The position numbers were made by a program, and so were the translations under genes. DNA of 64,000 nucleotides from contig CM043960.1 in the NCBI GenBank assembly GCA_014529385.2, positions 122,255,043 to 122,319,042 of the forward strand, written 5' to 3'. Position 1 is the stretch's first letter. The number at the start of each line of letters is the position of its first letter. The notes beneath the pieces were generated by a model, which had not been told where the DNA came from, made no database searches, and was given only the letters and a program-made list of their open reading frames with translations. The DNA comes from Adiantum capillus-veneris. Taxonomy: Eukaryota > Streptophyta > Polypodiopsida > Polypodiales > Pteridaceae. Positions 42,553 to 52,810 of the stretch are shown here, in pieces.

Positions 42553-42657
42553 GTGTTCGGTGAAAATCTCGTAAGATCTCTCCGAAGAAGTACCAGAGAC
42601 ACTTCCTTCAAAGATCGGCTCTAATGGTTACACCCAACTTTGGTTTACACTAACAAT

Positions 42658-42940
42658 CACTACAAGAGGTTCCGTGCACTTGTGAGGGCTGTAGTGACCA
42701 AAATACATGAGGATATTTTCCCCCCCGGTGTCACTATAAGCATCGCTAAAAACGTCGCTATATTCGTCATAACAAGCATCACTATATGCTCTCTATATAG
42801 CAATGGATATGCGTATAGTGACGCTTATAGTAGCAATGCTTATAGCAACGAATATAGCCACTCTACATTTTCCAATATTTAGTGACACTCATAGAGATGT
42901 TGCAGGACCTAAAATAGAGACGCCTATAGCGACGCTCGAG
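42658..42940. repeat. CacE terminus and subterminal repeats
   Basis: After the CACTACAAGA terminus, about 42720-42940 is packed with short variants of TATAGCGACGC, GCGTCGCTATA, TATAGTGACGC and AAGCATCACTATA in both orientations. In CACTA elements such subterminal arrays bind the element's regulatory protein and are needed for transposition; that role is known for the family and assumed here. The boundary with ordinary sequence is approximate. From 42941 to 43278 I see no gene; the last exon of the second CACTA gene ends in this zone. Confidence 0.68.
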
Positions 42941-43278
42941 AATCAAAAAATTCGGGTGCCAGGGCATTCATTGCCCTGCACATCAACCATATTGAACATA
43001 AAGTTTCCAGAATAAAGATACAAAACTGATAAAAGTATTTGACAAAAGTGAATTTACAAAAGTAACACAATGACAAAATTATACACATTATAGGCAAAAT
43101 CACTTGATTGTTAAGCTTTGACCAAAATGTAATAGTTACAACACAATTGTCATTATTGATAAAATACATCGTTGACCAATAGTTACAAAAATGACGTACA
43201 CACGTCATCTCATTATACATTCTATGAGAAAATAAAACTAGTGCTATCTCGCTACTGCTAGATTGACGTCGATTAATT

Positions 43279-44469
43279 TGTAACATTTAATGGCCTAAAA
43301 ACTTGTGTGTAGCGGAAATTACCATGAACATAGTGGGCATTTCATTAGAATAGATTCCTAATGAGAATTACAAGAGTGCTTGGGTGGAGAGAGCAACAAA
43401 AAGCATAACACCTAGTTAGATAGCATGAACAATACTTTCAAAAGAGAGAGAAATTAAGCTATTGACAACAGTTGAAGACTGGATTTGCATGGAGCCGGTC
43501 CCCCATCCAAAAGGCTTTGTAATATGGTTTCTCCCATCAAGAGAGACATTGTACAATACAATTCTTTGTGTTCCTTCAAGACTAGCTAGTGCAATGAAGA
43601 TGAAAGCTTCATGCACTAAGCAAAACACTTAGCAAACACAACATCAATTAGCCCCGGTCTCAGACCCAAGACCTCACACACCTTCGAAGATGGTGAGAGC
43701 TAGCAGGGTATGAGAGTAGATTGAGAGGAAGAAGGAGTATCTTACGAGAAAGATGTACATCTCCTCACATAATCACTCATATTAGCATAGCTTAGCTTAG
43801 TAATTAGCTTGGTAGAGGAGATGAGCATGCATTGAAGCTTGGCTCTTGGTTGGATTTGCATCCACATGCCAAGAGTGTGTCGATGTAGGCTTCTATCTCA
43901 CAAGCTTGGAGTAGGTGATGAGCTCTCCATTAAAGCTTGGGAAGAGATAGTATTCTTTACTTCACACATAGACTGTGTGTGAGTGTGTGTGGGATAATGC
44001 CTTGCAAAAATCAACCCCCTCTCTCTCTTGGGCGAGCCCTCTTGCTATTTTGTTGTTGCTCTACCCTCATTGGACCTCCCCAAGTCAAGCCAATGACTAT
44101 TAAGCAGCATAAGTGATAGCCTTCTGACATGTTTCCCCCTTTCCCCTTTTGTGAGAGCTTTACGTAATTTAATAATTCAACCAAACTCTCATTGGACCCC
44201 TTTGCCTCCTGGCCAATAGGAATCAGGCAAGCCATTGGGCTGTTGAATGCTCATTGGACCCCTTGGGAGACTGTCCAATAGTCATCTAGGAGACTTAATT
44301 CTCATTGGTTCTTTAATTAAGTGTTTTTAAATTAATTAAACTAGATTTACTCTAGCCTAATTCTCATTGGTCCACCTCCAAGGCCATCCAATAGGAATTG
44401 GGTACACCTTGTGGGCATCTGGCCTAGGGAGCTGACATGTGTCCCTCATTCCCTTTGTGTAAAGGGAGC

Positions 44470-44505
<36 letters not shown>

Positions 44506-44883
44506 ATTTCTCTCTCATCCCCTACATGCTAGGCTCGCCCCCTCCTATGTAGGGATGTACAAAGACCTTTTTGGTCACACACAAAGGATCCAATTCCCAT
44601 AAGGTTGACCTTTGGACACAACCTTTGAATTTTGGAACCTTAGCATTTTGGAATTCTTAATGGGCTGAACCTTAGGGTCTTTTTAGCCTATTGTTGCACA
44701 TGGCTCTTTTGCAGATGACCCCCCGTTTGGATCCCTATTTTCCCTCCTTTGGATCCCTACTGTGGCCGGTCTGCTAGCTTAACCAATATTCTAGCTTTTT
44801 CTCCCCTGGCACTTCCCCATATTAAATGATCAGTTTAACATGAGAAAATCATTTAGGAGAATTAGATATTGATTATTACGACA
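43279..44883 (-). repeat. ChrF 3' LTR (1605 bp)
   Basis: Starts TGTCGTAATAATC on the minus strand at 44883 and ends TGTTACA at 43279. It differs from the 5' LTR by scattered substitutions and a longer TG microsatellite (about 44471-44503). Short open frames conserved in both LTRs are not coding. TTTCAAGAGAGAGGTAA just inside (44884-44900, minus strand) is the polypurine tract. Confidence 0.92.
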
Positions 44884-45239
44884 TTACCTCTCTCTTGAAA
44901 TCATAGTCGTCCTCGACTATGGTGTAGAGAAGATAAAGCATATTCATGAGTCCTTTTCTTAGCGGGTAGAGGATCCCCATGTTACCCTACGACATCATTC
45001 CACAATGGATGACTAGTCCATTTGGCGCTTGAGAGCCTAAGGCTGCCGCAAGCATGTCTGCACATTAGTCCTATCAGTCTTCCATAGTAGAGTGACAAGC
45101 TCTACTTGGTGTTTGGGAGATGTCGTCTCCGCAAACTTGATCTAAGCATGCATACTACTTCATTTTTGTGCACAATAAAGAAAAAGAGAGTCTTATAAGA
45201 CAAAAAACTTTGTTCATTTTTAACATTTTGTACATTTGC

Positions 45240-45590
45240 TTACTCTTGGGAAGCATTGACAAGGTTTAGGTTATCCTTTAATTGTATGCCTTGAATTCAT
45301 CTAGCATCTTCAAAAGGATAATTCTTAAACGTAATAAGATATCGTCAGATAGTCTTACCGCCTCTTAGTACCTTGTCTTCATGTCGGACAATGGACTCGA
45401 GCTGCAGCACCTCCTCTTGGTCCTCGATCTCCGGTGGGTCTTCAATAGTTGGTTCTTGAGGTGGCTCTCCTTTGTAAGGCTTTAATAGGCTCACATGGAA
45501 AGCATTGTGTATGAACCAATGATTGGGAAACTTGAGTTGATAGGCCATCTCATTGATTGGCCTAAGAATCTGGAAGGGACCATAGTACAT
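45240..45590 (-). pseudogene. ChrF integrase C-terminus and chromodomain
   Basis: Contains MYYGPFQILRPINEMAYQLK and HNAFHVSLLKPYKG, the usual gypsy integrase C-terminal wording, then a chromodomain-like stretch (ESIVRHEDKVLRGGKTI, continuing RYLITFKNYPFEDAR after one stop near 45345). Chromodomains in chromoviruses direct integration to marked chromatin. A second stop replaces the expected aromatic after EDAR, so the domain is broken. Confidence 0.75.
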
Positions 45591-45720
45591 GTTTGCTAGC
45601 TTAGCATAGTACTTTTGGTGTCCCGTAGGATTCTTGCCCGTCGTGTGCCTTAATCAAGGCTTGGGAAACTTTAATAAGACCCAATCATTTTCTTTAAAGG
45701 TTTGGGATCTTATGTGCTTG

Positions 45721-46848
45721 TCAGTAGCAGCCTTTTGCCTTTGCTGTGAGATAGAGATGGCATCCTAAATCTTTTGAAAAGATTCTTGTAGGACTTTTTG
45801 ATCTCCCCTCAATTACCTCAAAAGGTGCTTTTCCCGTGGAAGTATGTACAGTGTTATTGTAAGCATACTCCACTAAGGGTAAGTACTTCTCCCATTGGGA
45901 TCTTTGATCTACCTCCGTTACATAGGCTTTTAGTAGATCAAGAATGGTTAGGTTAGCTATTTTACTTTGGCCATCCGTTTGTGGATGATAGGCCGAAGAG
46001 AAGTTTAGCCTTGTCCCTAAATTCTCAAAGAGACCCTTCCAGAAATTACTGGTCATTCTAGGATCTCTATCCGACACTATGGACATTGGCAAGCCATGGT
46101 ACTTGAAAATTTGTGAAATGAAGAGGGTTGCCATTTGATGGGCTTTGATAGTCTTTTTGACAGGTATAAAATGAGCTTGTTTACCGAACCTGTCTACTAT
46201 CGTCCATATTGTCATATTCCCATGGATAGACTTAGGCAATCCAAAGATAAAATCCATGGATATGCTCTCCCATGGTGAATTAGGGATTGGCAAGGGTTGA
46301 AGCAATCCAAGTTGCTTCCCTCTATCAAATTTTGTCTTTTGGCATACCACACATTTAGAAACATACTCTTGTATGTTCACTTTCATGGTAGGACAATAGA
46401 AATATGTTTCAATTCCCTTTAAGGTAGACCGAATCCCTCTATGCCCCGCATAAGGTGGAGCATGAGATTCATACATTACTTTCTCACGTAGTGAGTTAGT
46501 AACGCATAGTCTATTGCCATAGAGAATATAACCATCTTGTAAAGTAAATGGTTCTTCTTTCTTCCCTAAAGCAAGGGCTGAAATCACATCTCTAAAATCG
46601 GGATCAATAGCATACTCATCTATCATTGAAGATAGATCATTGTGAGGTGCTATGGAAACCGCATTCACTCTCGGCCGTCTTGAGAGCGCGTCAGCTACTT
46701 GATTATGCTTGCCAGCAATGTGAGCAATATGAAAATGAAATTGCGAAAGGAAATTTGCCCACCTCATTTGTTTGTCGGAGAGCTTGGTCTGCGTCATGAA
46801 GTACTTAAGACTTTGGTGATCCGTTCGCAGAATGAAAGGAGTCCCCAA
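45721..46848 (-). pseudogene. ChrF RNase H end and integrase
   Basis: 375 residues: the RNase H tail (LRTDHQSLKYFMTQTKLSDK, then HIAGKHNQVADALSRRP), an H2C2 module (ESHAPPYAGHRG, CVVCQKTK) and the DDE core (ISMDFIFGLPKS, IVSDRDPRMTSNFW). The third catalytic residue is changed: YHPQTDGQSKIAN has K where E is expected, so the enzyme is inactive. This element has only one H2C2 module, unlike GypA and GypD. Confidence 0.82.
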
Positions 46849-47577
46849 TAAATAGTGTTTCCATGAGTCTAAGGCATGTAGAACTGCAAGGAGTTCCTTT
46901 TCATATATGCCTAGAGCTTGCTCAACAGGGTTGAGCCTTCAACTCTCATAGCCTATGGCGTGCCCTTCTTGGAGCAAAACAGCTCCAAGGAAATCACCAC
47001 AAGCATTACATTGGACCTCAAATGGTTTTGAGAGATCCGGTAGTGTAAGCACATGTTGAGAGATAAGCTTTTCTTTAAGCTTTTCGAAAGCATTGTTCTC
47101 CTTAGAAAACCATGTGTACCTAACGCTTTTCTTTGTTAGGTCATGTAATGGTCCCGCAATTTGTGAGAAATTTTCTATGAAGCGTCTATAGTATGCACAC
47201 ATACCTATAAAGCTTCTTAGTTCATGAAGATTCCTTGGTTTAGGCCATCCTTTTATTACCTCTAACTTTGATGGATCCATTTGGATGCCATCTTGAGAGA
47301 TAATGTGACCTAAATACTGAATATCTTGCAAGAAAAAATCACTTTTCTTTCGATTAACATAAAGTTTATTCTCTCTTAAAACCTGAAATATTACGTGGAG
47401 GTGTTGCTTGTGTTCGTCTAATGAATTAGAGTAGATGATCAAAGAACACTCCAGTGAAGGTTCGATGAGGCCTGAATAGCTTCTCCATCAAGCGGTTGAA
47501 TGTGGCTGGTGCATTGGTCAAGCCAAAAGGCATGACAATATATTCATAAAGACCAAATGTGGTGCGAAATGCGGTCT
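46849..47577 (-). pseudogene. ChrF reverse transcriptase, N-terminal half deleted
   Basis: What remains starts at about 47577 with [20 protein letters not shown], then [19 protein letters not shown], and the frame is lost exactly at the catalytic FFDD region near 47445. 47442-46939 continues with the RT connection and RNase H start (YLGHIISQDGIQMDPSKLEV, LRSFIGMCAYYRRFIENFSQ). The fingers and most of the palm (roughly 200-250 residues in the family) are missing, so the protease sequence joins directly to mid-RT. This copy cannot make reverse transcriptase. Confidence 0.78.
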
Positions 47578-48755
47578 TTACAATGTCTTTGACTTGTTGA
47601 AAGCTGGTGTATGTACAATGGGGATAGTGTTACCCATTTCCTTAGCATCTATATACATGTCTTTTTCCCTGAACTTAAAGGAGATTCTCCTTTCAGGAAA
47701 TTTAACATTGGTAGCCAGGCGGTCAAACCATGGTGCCCCTAGGATTACATCCTCATGCTTGAGAGGAGAGATAAAGAAGTCCTCTTTGTCCACATAGCCT
47801 TAGACATGAAGCCTCAATTTCTCGATTAAGGGAGTGACTGAAGCTTCTTGCCCCTTGAAGGCATTGTATAAGGTAGGACATCTCCCATCTCGTAAGCTTG
47901 TATGCCTAGCTTGGTGGCCAACTCTATAGATATAAAATTGTGAGTAGAACCAGGGTCAAAGAGAATAAAAGAATCATGTTCTCTTACCTTTCCCCAAGCA
48001 TGGCATAGAGGAGATCCTTTGTGGTGAGTTTGGTGAGTCTCCTCCTCTTGGATTTCAACCAAGGAAGCTTTAGGAGGATCTTGGAGGTTGTTCTTTTGGG
48101 GACAAGCGCGGTACGCATGCCCTTGTTCGTCGCACTTGAAACACCGGTTATCCTTGTGATAACGCTCAAGCTCTTCAAGAGAGAGTTTGTTTTTACCTTT
48201 GTAAACTCCCTTCTCTTTAGCTTTGTTGGAGTTGCCCTTAGTAGACTTTTGGACATTGTACTTCCCCTTAGGCTCGTTGGAACCCTTGTTTTCCGTGGGC
48301 TTATTATTTCTTTTAGCCCCCGTTTGGAAATTGATTCGAGAGGCCACCATAGTATGGTGTATTACCGCCGATATGGTACGTGGCCTTTGGGAGTTGACAT
48401 ACTCCGCCATTTCTTCGGTTAAGCCCGCACAAAATTGTTGCTTTTGCTCTCCAAAATCCAACTTTTTGAAGACAGTGGCTTTGAGTTGTAGGTCCCAAAA
48501 CTTGTCTACATATTTGTGGATGGATTCATAGGGAGAGAGCTTTAAGCTTCACCATTCGGTGAGTACTTTGTCTTTGGCATCGGTGGCCAAAAACTGCTTC
48601 ATAATGGAAGCTCTTAAAGCTTTCCATGTTCGTGGAGCTTCACCATTGGCTCGTAGGCTAGACCACCATTGCCTGGCGGACTTCTGAAAGTGCATAGCTA
48701 CATGGCATAGCTTAGAGGACTCCGTGAAGCCCTCATCTCCAAACGCCGCATCGAA
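47578..48755 (-). pseudogene. ChrF gag second half, zinc knuckle and protease
   Basis: 48755-48462 carries capsid C-terminal sequence (GFTESSKLCHVAMHFQKSAR, then QWW) with one internal stop near 48549. 48461-47826 carries the nucleocapsid (CFKCDEQGHAYRAC, CX2CX4HX4C) and the start of the protease (DSFILFDPGSTHNFISIELA). 47793-47578 is the protease end (HEDVILGAPWFDRLATNVKF). The active site reads D-P-G, common in plant chromoviruses. Frame breaks lie near 47800-47826. Confidence 0.78.
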
Positions 48756-48996
48756 CTATTGGATAAAGGCCAAGACTTTGTCTGTAGCACCAAAGGTACC
48801 ATCATAGGTAAGGAAAGAGATGCTCTTCCCTCCCTCTTTGAATTTCTTCAGCTTGGACGACCTCTTCCATGCGGCATAGGATTTCCTATGGCCTCTTCTT
48901 TTTGATGGTTCAAAGGTTGCACCATCACTTTCTTCAGAAGGTGAAGAATTTGAAGAAGGTGGAGAAGAGGGTGACCTCTTTCTCGCCTTTTTCTTC
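48756..48996 (-). pseudogene. ChrF gag fragment left of TirG
   Basis: KKKARKRSPSSPPSSNSSPS, then a basic segment (HRKSYAAWKRSSKLKKFKEG) and capsid start (FLTYDGTFGATDKVLAFIQ), ending at a stop near 48756. The first 35 or so residues overlap in content with the end of the gag fragment right of TirG, but the two copies differ at many positions. It is the continuation of gag after the TirG insertion. Confidence 0.7.
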
Positions 48997-49164
48997 ATTA
49001 GGAAAAATATGAACCCTCTAGGGGCCCTTTGGGATTAAGGTTAATTAGAGGCCAGCCAATAGGAAGAGGGTGGTGGACACACTCTATACCCTCAAAAAAG
49101 TAGGGGGACAAGGTAGCCTTACACCTCTTAATGGCCTCTTACCTAGTGAGAAGGTAAGGGAGGT

Positions 49165-49199
<35 letters not shown>
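49165..49199. repeat. Homopolymer G tract (35 bp)
   Basis: Uninterrupted run of G near the left end of TirG. Such tracts can form quadruplexes and are prone to length change and sequencing error, so the exact length is uncertain. Confidence 0.85.
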
Positions 49200-49200
<1 letters not shown>

Positions 49201-51424
49201 GGACCACTTTGACCTTTTTTCCCTCACTTTTTGGCCCGGATTTAAAAATACACTAAAAATTTCAAAATTTCAAAAAATTTCAAATTTCAAGTTTTCCCTC
49301 CTTAAAAGGTCCCCTAACCTATTTCATGGTCAAAAAATTATTTTTGACCTCCAAAAGTAAAAAACGTGCACTAAAAAATTCTAAAAAATTAAATTTTTTC
49401 AAAAAATTTCAAAACATCATTTTCCACCCTCCAAAGTCTTTCCAAACCTATTCTATAGCTAAAAGTGATTTTCTCTCTCTACAAACCCTTTTCCAAGCTC
49501 TCCATGGCTGCAACAACCACATGCACCCCTATAGTCCAACATTATCTCTCTACTAGCTTTCTCCCATCTCCATTGTAGCACCAAGCAAGCTTCTTCCCCA
49601 TCTCTTCCCCTTGCCCACCACATAGTTCCACACCAAGCTAGCTCCTCTCGCTTCTCTCACCTCCATTACGGCATGAAACAAGATTCTCCTCCTTCTACTT
49701 TCATTCACTCGCACTACATGGAAATCTCTACTCCCGAAGGTGGAAAAAGCATCAACTCACATGACTTGCATACCACAAGAACAGGAGGTGTGAATAGTGC
49801 ATGGGCATTGCAAGGATTCATCTCTAACATAAAGATAGAATGGTGAGAAAACTACCCTTGTAGCTTACATTCACAGCTTAAAATCATCTCCATCTTTAAG
49901 TTTATCATGCTGGAGGGAATTAACCTCTTTATGGCTTTCAATGTTTAGGCTTCACACCTCATAACATTGGGTTGTGCTATTTTGTTGATGGCTTTGGTGC
50001 GCCATCTATAGTTTTGTAGCATGTGATTGAGTCTCACAATGTAAGTAAGTTGTGTTATCTATGGAGAGTCATCAAAGATTTTTCTTATAATTTATTCTTT
50101 GTATAGTTGTCATTAGATTATTAGAATGATATCATTTTGTACTTTATAACTTTGTGCTCACATAATCTGTTGTTTACTTACAGAGTCAACTTGTTTTGAG
50201 AGAACATGAGCAAGCAACCATGTGCAGAGATGGAAATCACCCTATTTTTGTTCCGTGAGGAACCTTTCACTACCGTGTTAAAAGATTTTGATAAGAATAG
50301 TAGGATTTTTGTAGAATCTTGAACCAATAGGTACTCTCTAGGAGCTCTTAGAAAAGCCATCCCTATAGTACTACTATCTTCCCTAGTGTCATAGACACAC
50401 AAATACTCGTGTATATGAATCTCTAGATGAGAAAGACAAATACTTGTAAGAGAAGCCTAACAGCAACAACATTGTCTCCATTTGTAATTATTTTTATGAA
50501 GCTGGATTCCTCTATAAATGCAATATAAATATTTATTTTTGTTAAATGGTGTCGCACTGAGTGAGAGTATTTTATTTAGATTACTGGAGTTTCATACAGA
50601 TTTGAGAAATATTGTTGATTTTTTTGGATATTCTGATTTGTCTGTAAGATGTTTGAAGTTTCAAGTCTTAATCATTCCACCATGAAGAAATTCATGCAAT
50701 ATTTTGATTTCAGTTTAATCACTAATGGTTATTCTTATTAAGTGGATCATAACCTTTGTCAAGATGTCCTCATTTGGGGATATTGAATATATATCAATAG
50801 CAACATTTCAAAAGTTGAGAAAGCTAAATTCTTGCTTTCCAAAATGTTATTGTTTCCATACTATTCCTATGCCAAGCTTGACTTAGAGAAATGACAACTT
50901 GAGATGGAGGTGTAGATATATAGGGGTGAATTATTATTGATTCTTGTTTCATCATATATATTATAAAGCCTTTGAGTTTTCACCTTTTTGAGTAGTGTTG
51001 ACAAGTTTTTGGTATCAAACCTTCTTAAATATCCCTATTCATTCGCTATTGGTAGCTATTTATTTGGTATTGTTAAAGATCATACCAATATCTATCACCT
51101 TGTGAACTTAATTGTTGAATTGCGGATTTGATTTTTACTATGTAGCTCATTTGGATAGAGAAAGTGTAAACATAAATTATAGATACATGCATTGTTAACA
51201 TAGAAGATATGTATCACTCGAACCTATATAACTGCTAATCAAGAAACCTTTGGTCGGATACTATAACAATAGGGGTCACATGTGGTTTAAATACCAAAGA
51301 AATGGCTTAACCAAAACATTTCCAAGAACACGAGGTGAACACAAGGAAGTAAAAATTGGCTCCTTGTTTGGTTGATTTCTAGTGCTAAATGTTCTGAGTG
51401 CACAAAATTTGTGAGGCCTTTGAC

Positions 51425-51596
51425 CTTGCGAGTTCACTAAAGTATATGTAACATAACACATGTGTTCAACAGAAGGGAATTTATATTCTTGTAAAGTTAC
51501 AGAAACATGTGTAGGTAAGGCCTATAAGGGCTACTTTCAATCCATTGTGGTGAACGGACATGATATAGGAAAATTTGACATAGTGAATACTCCGGA
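51425..51596 (-). mobile_element. Diverged, shortened relative of the 247-bp MITE
   Basis: CTTGCGAGTTCACTAAAG at the left end, an internal GTTCAACAGAAGGG, and a right end ACATAGTGAATACTCC match the orientation and order of MITE copy 2 (5638-5884), with substitutions and about 75 bp deleted. I could not find a convincing 8-bp target duplication, so the limits are approximate. Confidence 0.55.
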
Positions 51597-51887
51597 CATC
51601 AAACTCTACAACTCTATCTCATGGCCATACATTAAAACAAAGCTCCTATTTGTCATTTTGAAGCCCCAGAGACCCTCAACAAGAGGGACCACAACGGCGC
51701 GTAGAATGCCCATCCAGGCACAAATAGGGACCAAGATATTTCCAAGAACAGGGGATGGACACAAGGAAGTAAAAAATGGTTGATAAGCATGATACAAGGT
51801 TTAGGTATCTTCCATTTGGGGGGGGGAGGGGTTGCTATGAACACATTAAACTGCCCAGTTCTATCTCATGGACATGCATTAAAAAAA

Positions 51888-52044
51888 GCTTGTACTTGTC
51901 ATTTTAGGGGCCCAGGGACCCTCAACAAGAGGGGCCACAAGGGCGCGCAAACTGGCCATCCAAGAATTTTGGATGGCCAGTTTGCGCGCCCTTGTGGCCC
52001 CTCTTGTTGAGGGTCCCTGGGCCCCTAAAATGACAAGTACAAGC
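51888..52044. repeat. Perfect 76-bp inverted repeat with 5-bp loop
   Basis: 51888-51963 is the exact reverse complement of 51969-52044, separated by GAATT. Transcription on either strand would give a long perfect hairpin. Confidence 0.95.
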
Positions 52045-52471
52045 ATTTTGGATGGCCAGTTTGCGCGCCCTTGTGGCCCCTCTTGTTGAGGGTCCTTGGG
52101 CCCCTAAAATGACAAGTACAAGCTTTTTTTAATGCATGGCATGATACAATGTTTAGCTATTTGCCATTGTGGGGGGGGGGGGAGTTTGCTATGAATACAT
52201 CAATTTGCCCAACTCTATCTCATGGCTATGCATCAAAATTTTTGGATGGCTGATTTGCGCGCCCTTGTGGCCAAATTTTGGATGGCTGATTTGTGCGCCC
52301 TTGTGGCCCCTCATGTTGAGGGTCCCTGGGGCCCTAAAATGACAAGTACAAGATTTATTTTTATGCATGGCATGATACAATGTTTAGCTATTTGCCATTG
52401 GGGGGGGGGGAGTTTGCTATGAATACATCAATTTGCCCAATTCTATCTCATGGCTATGCATCAAAAAAAGC

Positions 52472-52623
52472 CTGTACTTGTCATTTTAGGGCCCCAGGGA
52501 CCCTCAACATGAGGGGCCACAAGGGCGCGCAAATCAGCCATCCAAAATTTTTGGATGGCTGATTTGCGCGCCCTTGTGGCCCCTCATGTTGAGGGTCCCT
52601 AGGGCCCTAAAATGACAAGTACA
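52472..52623. repeat. Near-perfect 75-bp inverted repeat
   Basis: The arms meet at CCAAAATTTTTGG near 52543-52553 with almost no loop. The two arms differ at few positions, notably GGGGCCC versus AGGGCCC. Confidence 0.88.
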
Positions 52624-52810
52624 AGATTTATTTTTATGCATAGCCATGAGATAGAATTGGGCAAATTGATGTATTCATAGCAAACTCCCCCCCCCCCACA
52701 ATGGCAAAAATTTTGGATGGCTGATTTGCGCGCCCTTGTGGCCCCTCATGTTGAGGGTCCCTGGGGCCCTAAAATGACAAGTACATGCTTTATTTTTATG
52801 CATGGTCATA

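Larger units (their letters stand above)
26344..42657 (-). mobile_element. GypD: giant Ty3/gypsy retrotransposon, fairly well preserved
   Basis: Minus-strand element with its 3' LTR at 26344-27224 and coding from 42552 down to 27274. Order is gag (with extra N-terminal domain), protease, RT/RNase H, integrase with two H2C2 modules, second retropepsin ORF, palindrome-bearing leader and a 3' coiled-coil block ending next to the polypurine tract. Its 5' leader is cut at 42657 by the CACTA element CacE, so the 5' LTR should lie past the right edge. Visible length is 16.3 kb; the intact element would be longer than 18 kb. Coding is interrupted by a small number of stops and frameshifts. Confidence 0.82.
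51595..52810. repeat. Cluster of GC-rich inverted repeats
   Basis: At least seven full or partial copies of a roughly 75-bp GC-rich unit (containing TTGCGCGCCCTTGTGGCCCC) occur in both orientations. They are joined by a second unit containing a G tract and AGTTTGCTATGAATACATCA. Full copies lie near 51888-51963, 51969-52044, 52048-52123, 52274-52350, 52472-52547, 52549-52623 and 52714-52790. The arrangement forms two very strong hairpins and larger nested folds. No protein coding is supportable. Confidence 0.8.

Noticed and set aside
42600-42640. GGCTCTAATGG as a GypD primer-binding site
   Set aside because: It only loosely resembles the initiator Met site, and the expected LTR end is not next to it; the real site is probably displaced by CacE.
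43416-43628. 70-codon open frame present in both ChrF LTRs (also 56351-56563)
   Set aside because: Conservation follows from LTR identity; no motif and no coding signal.
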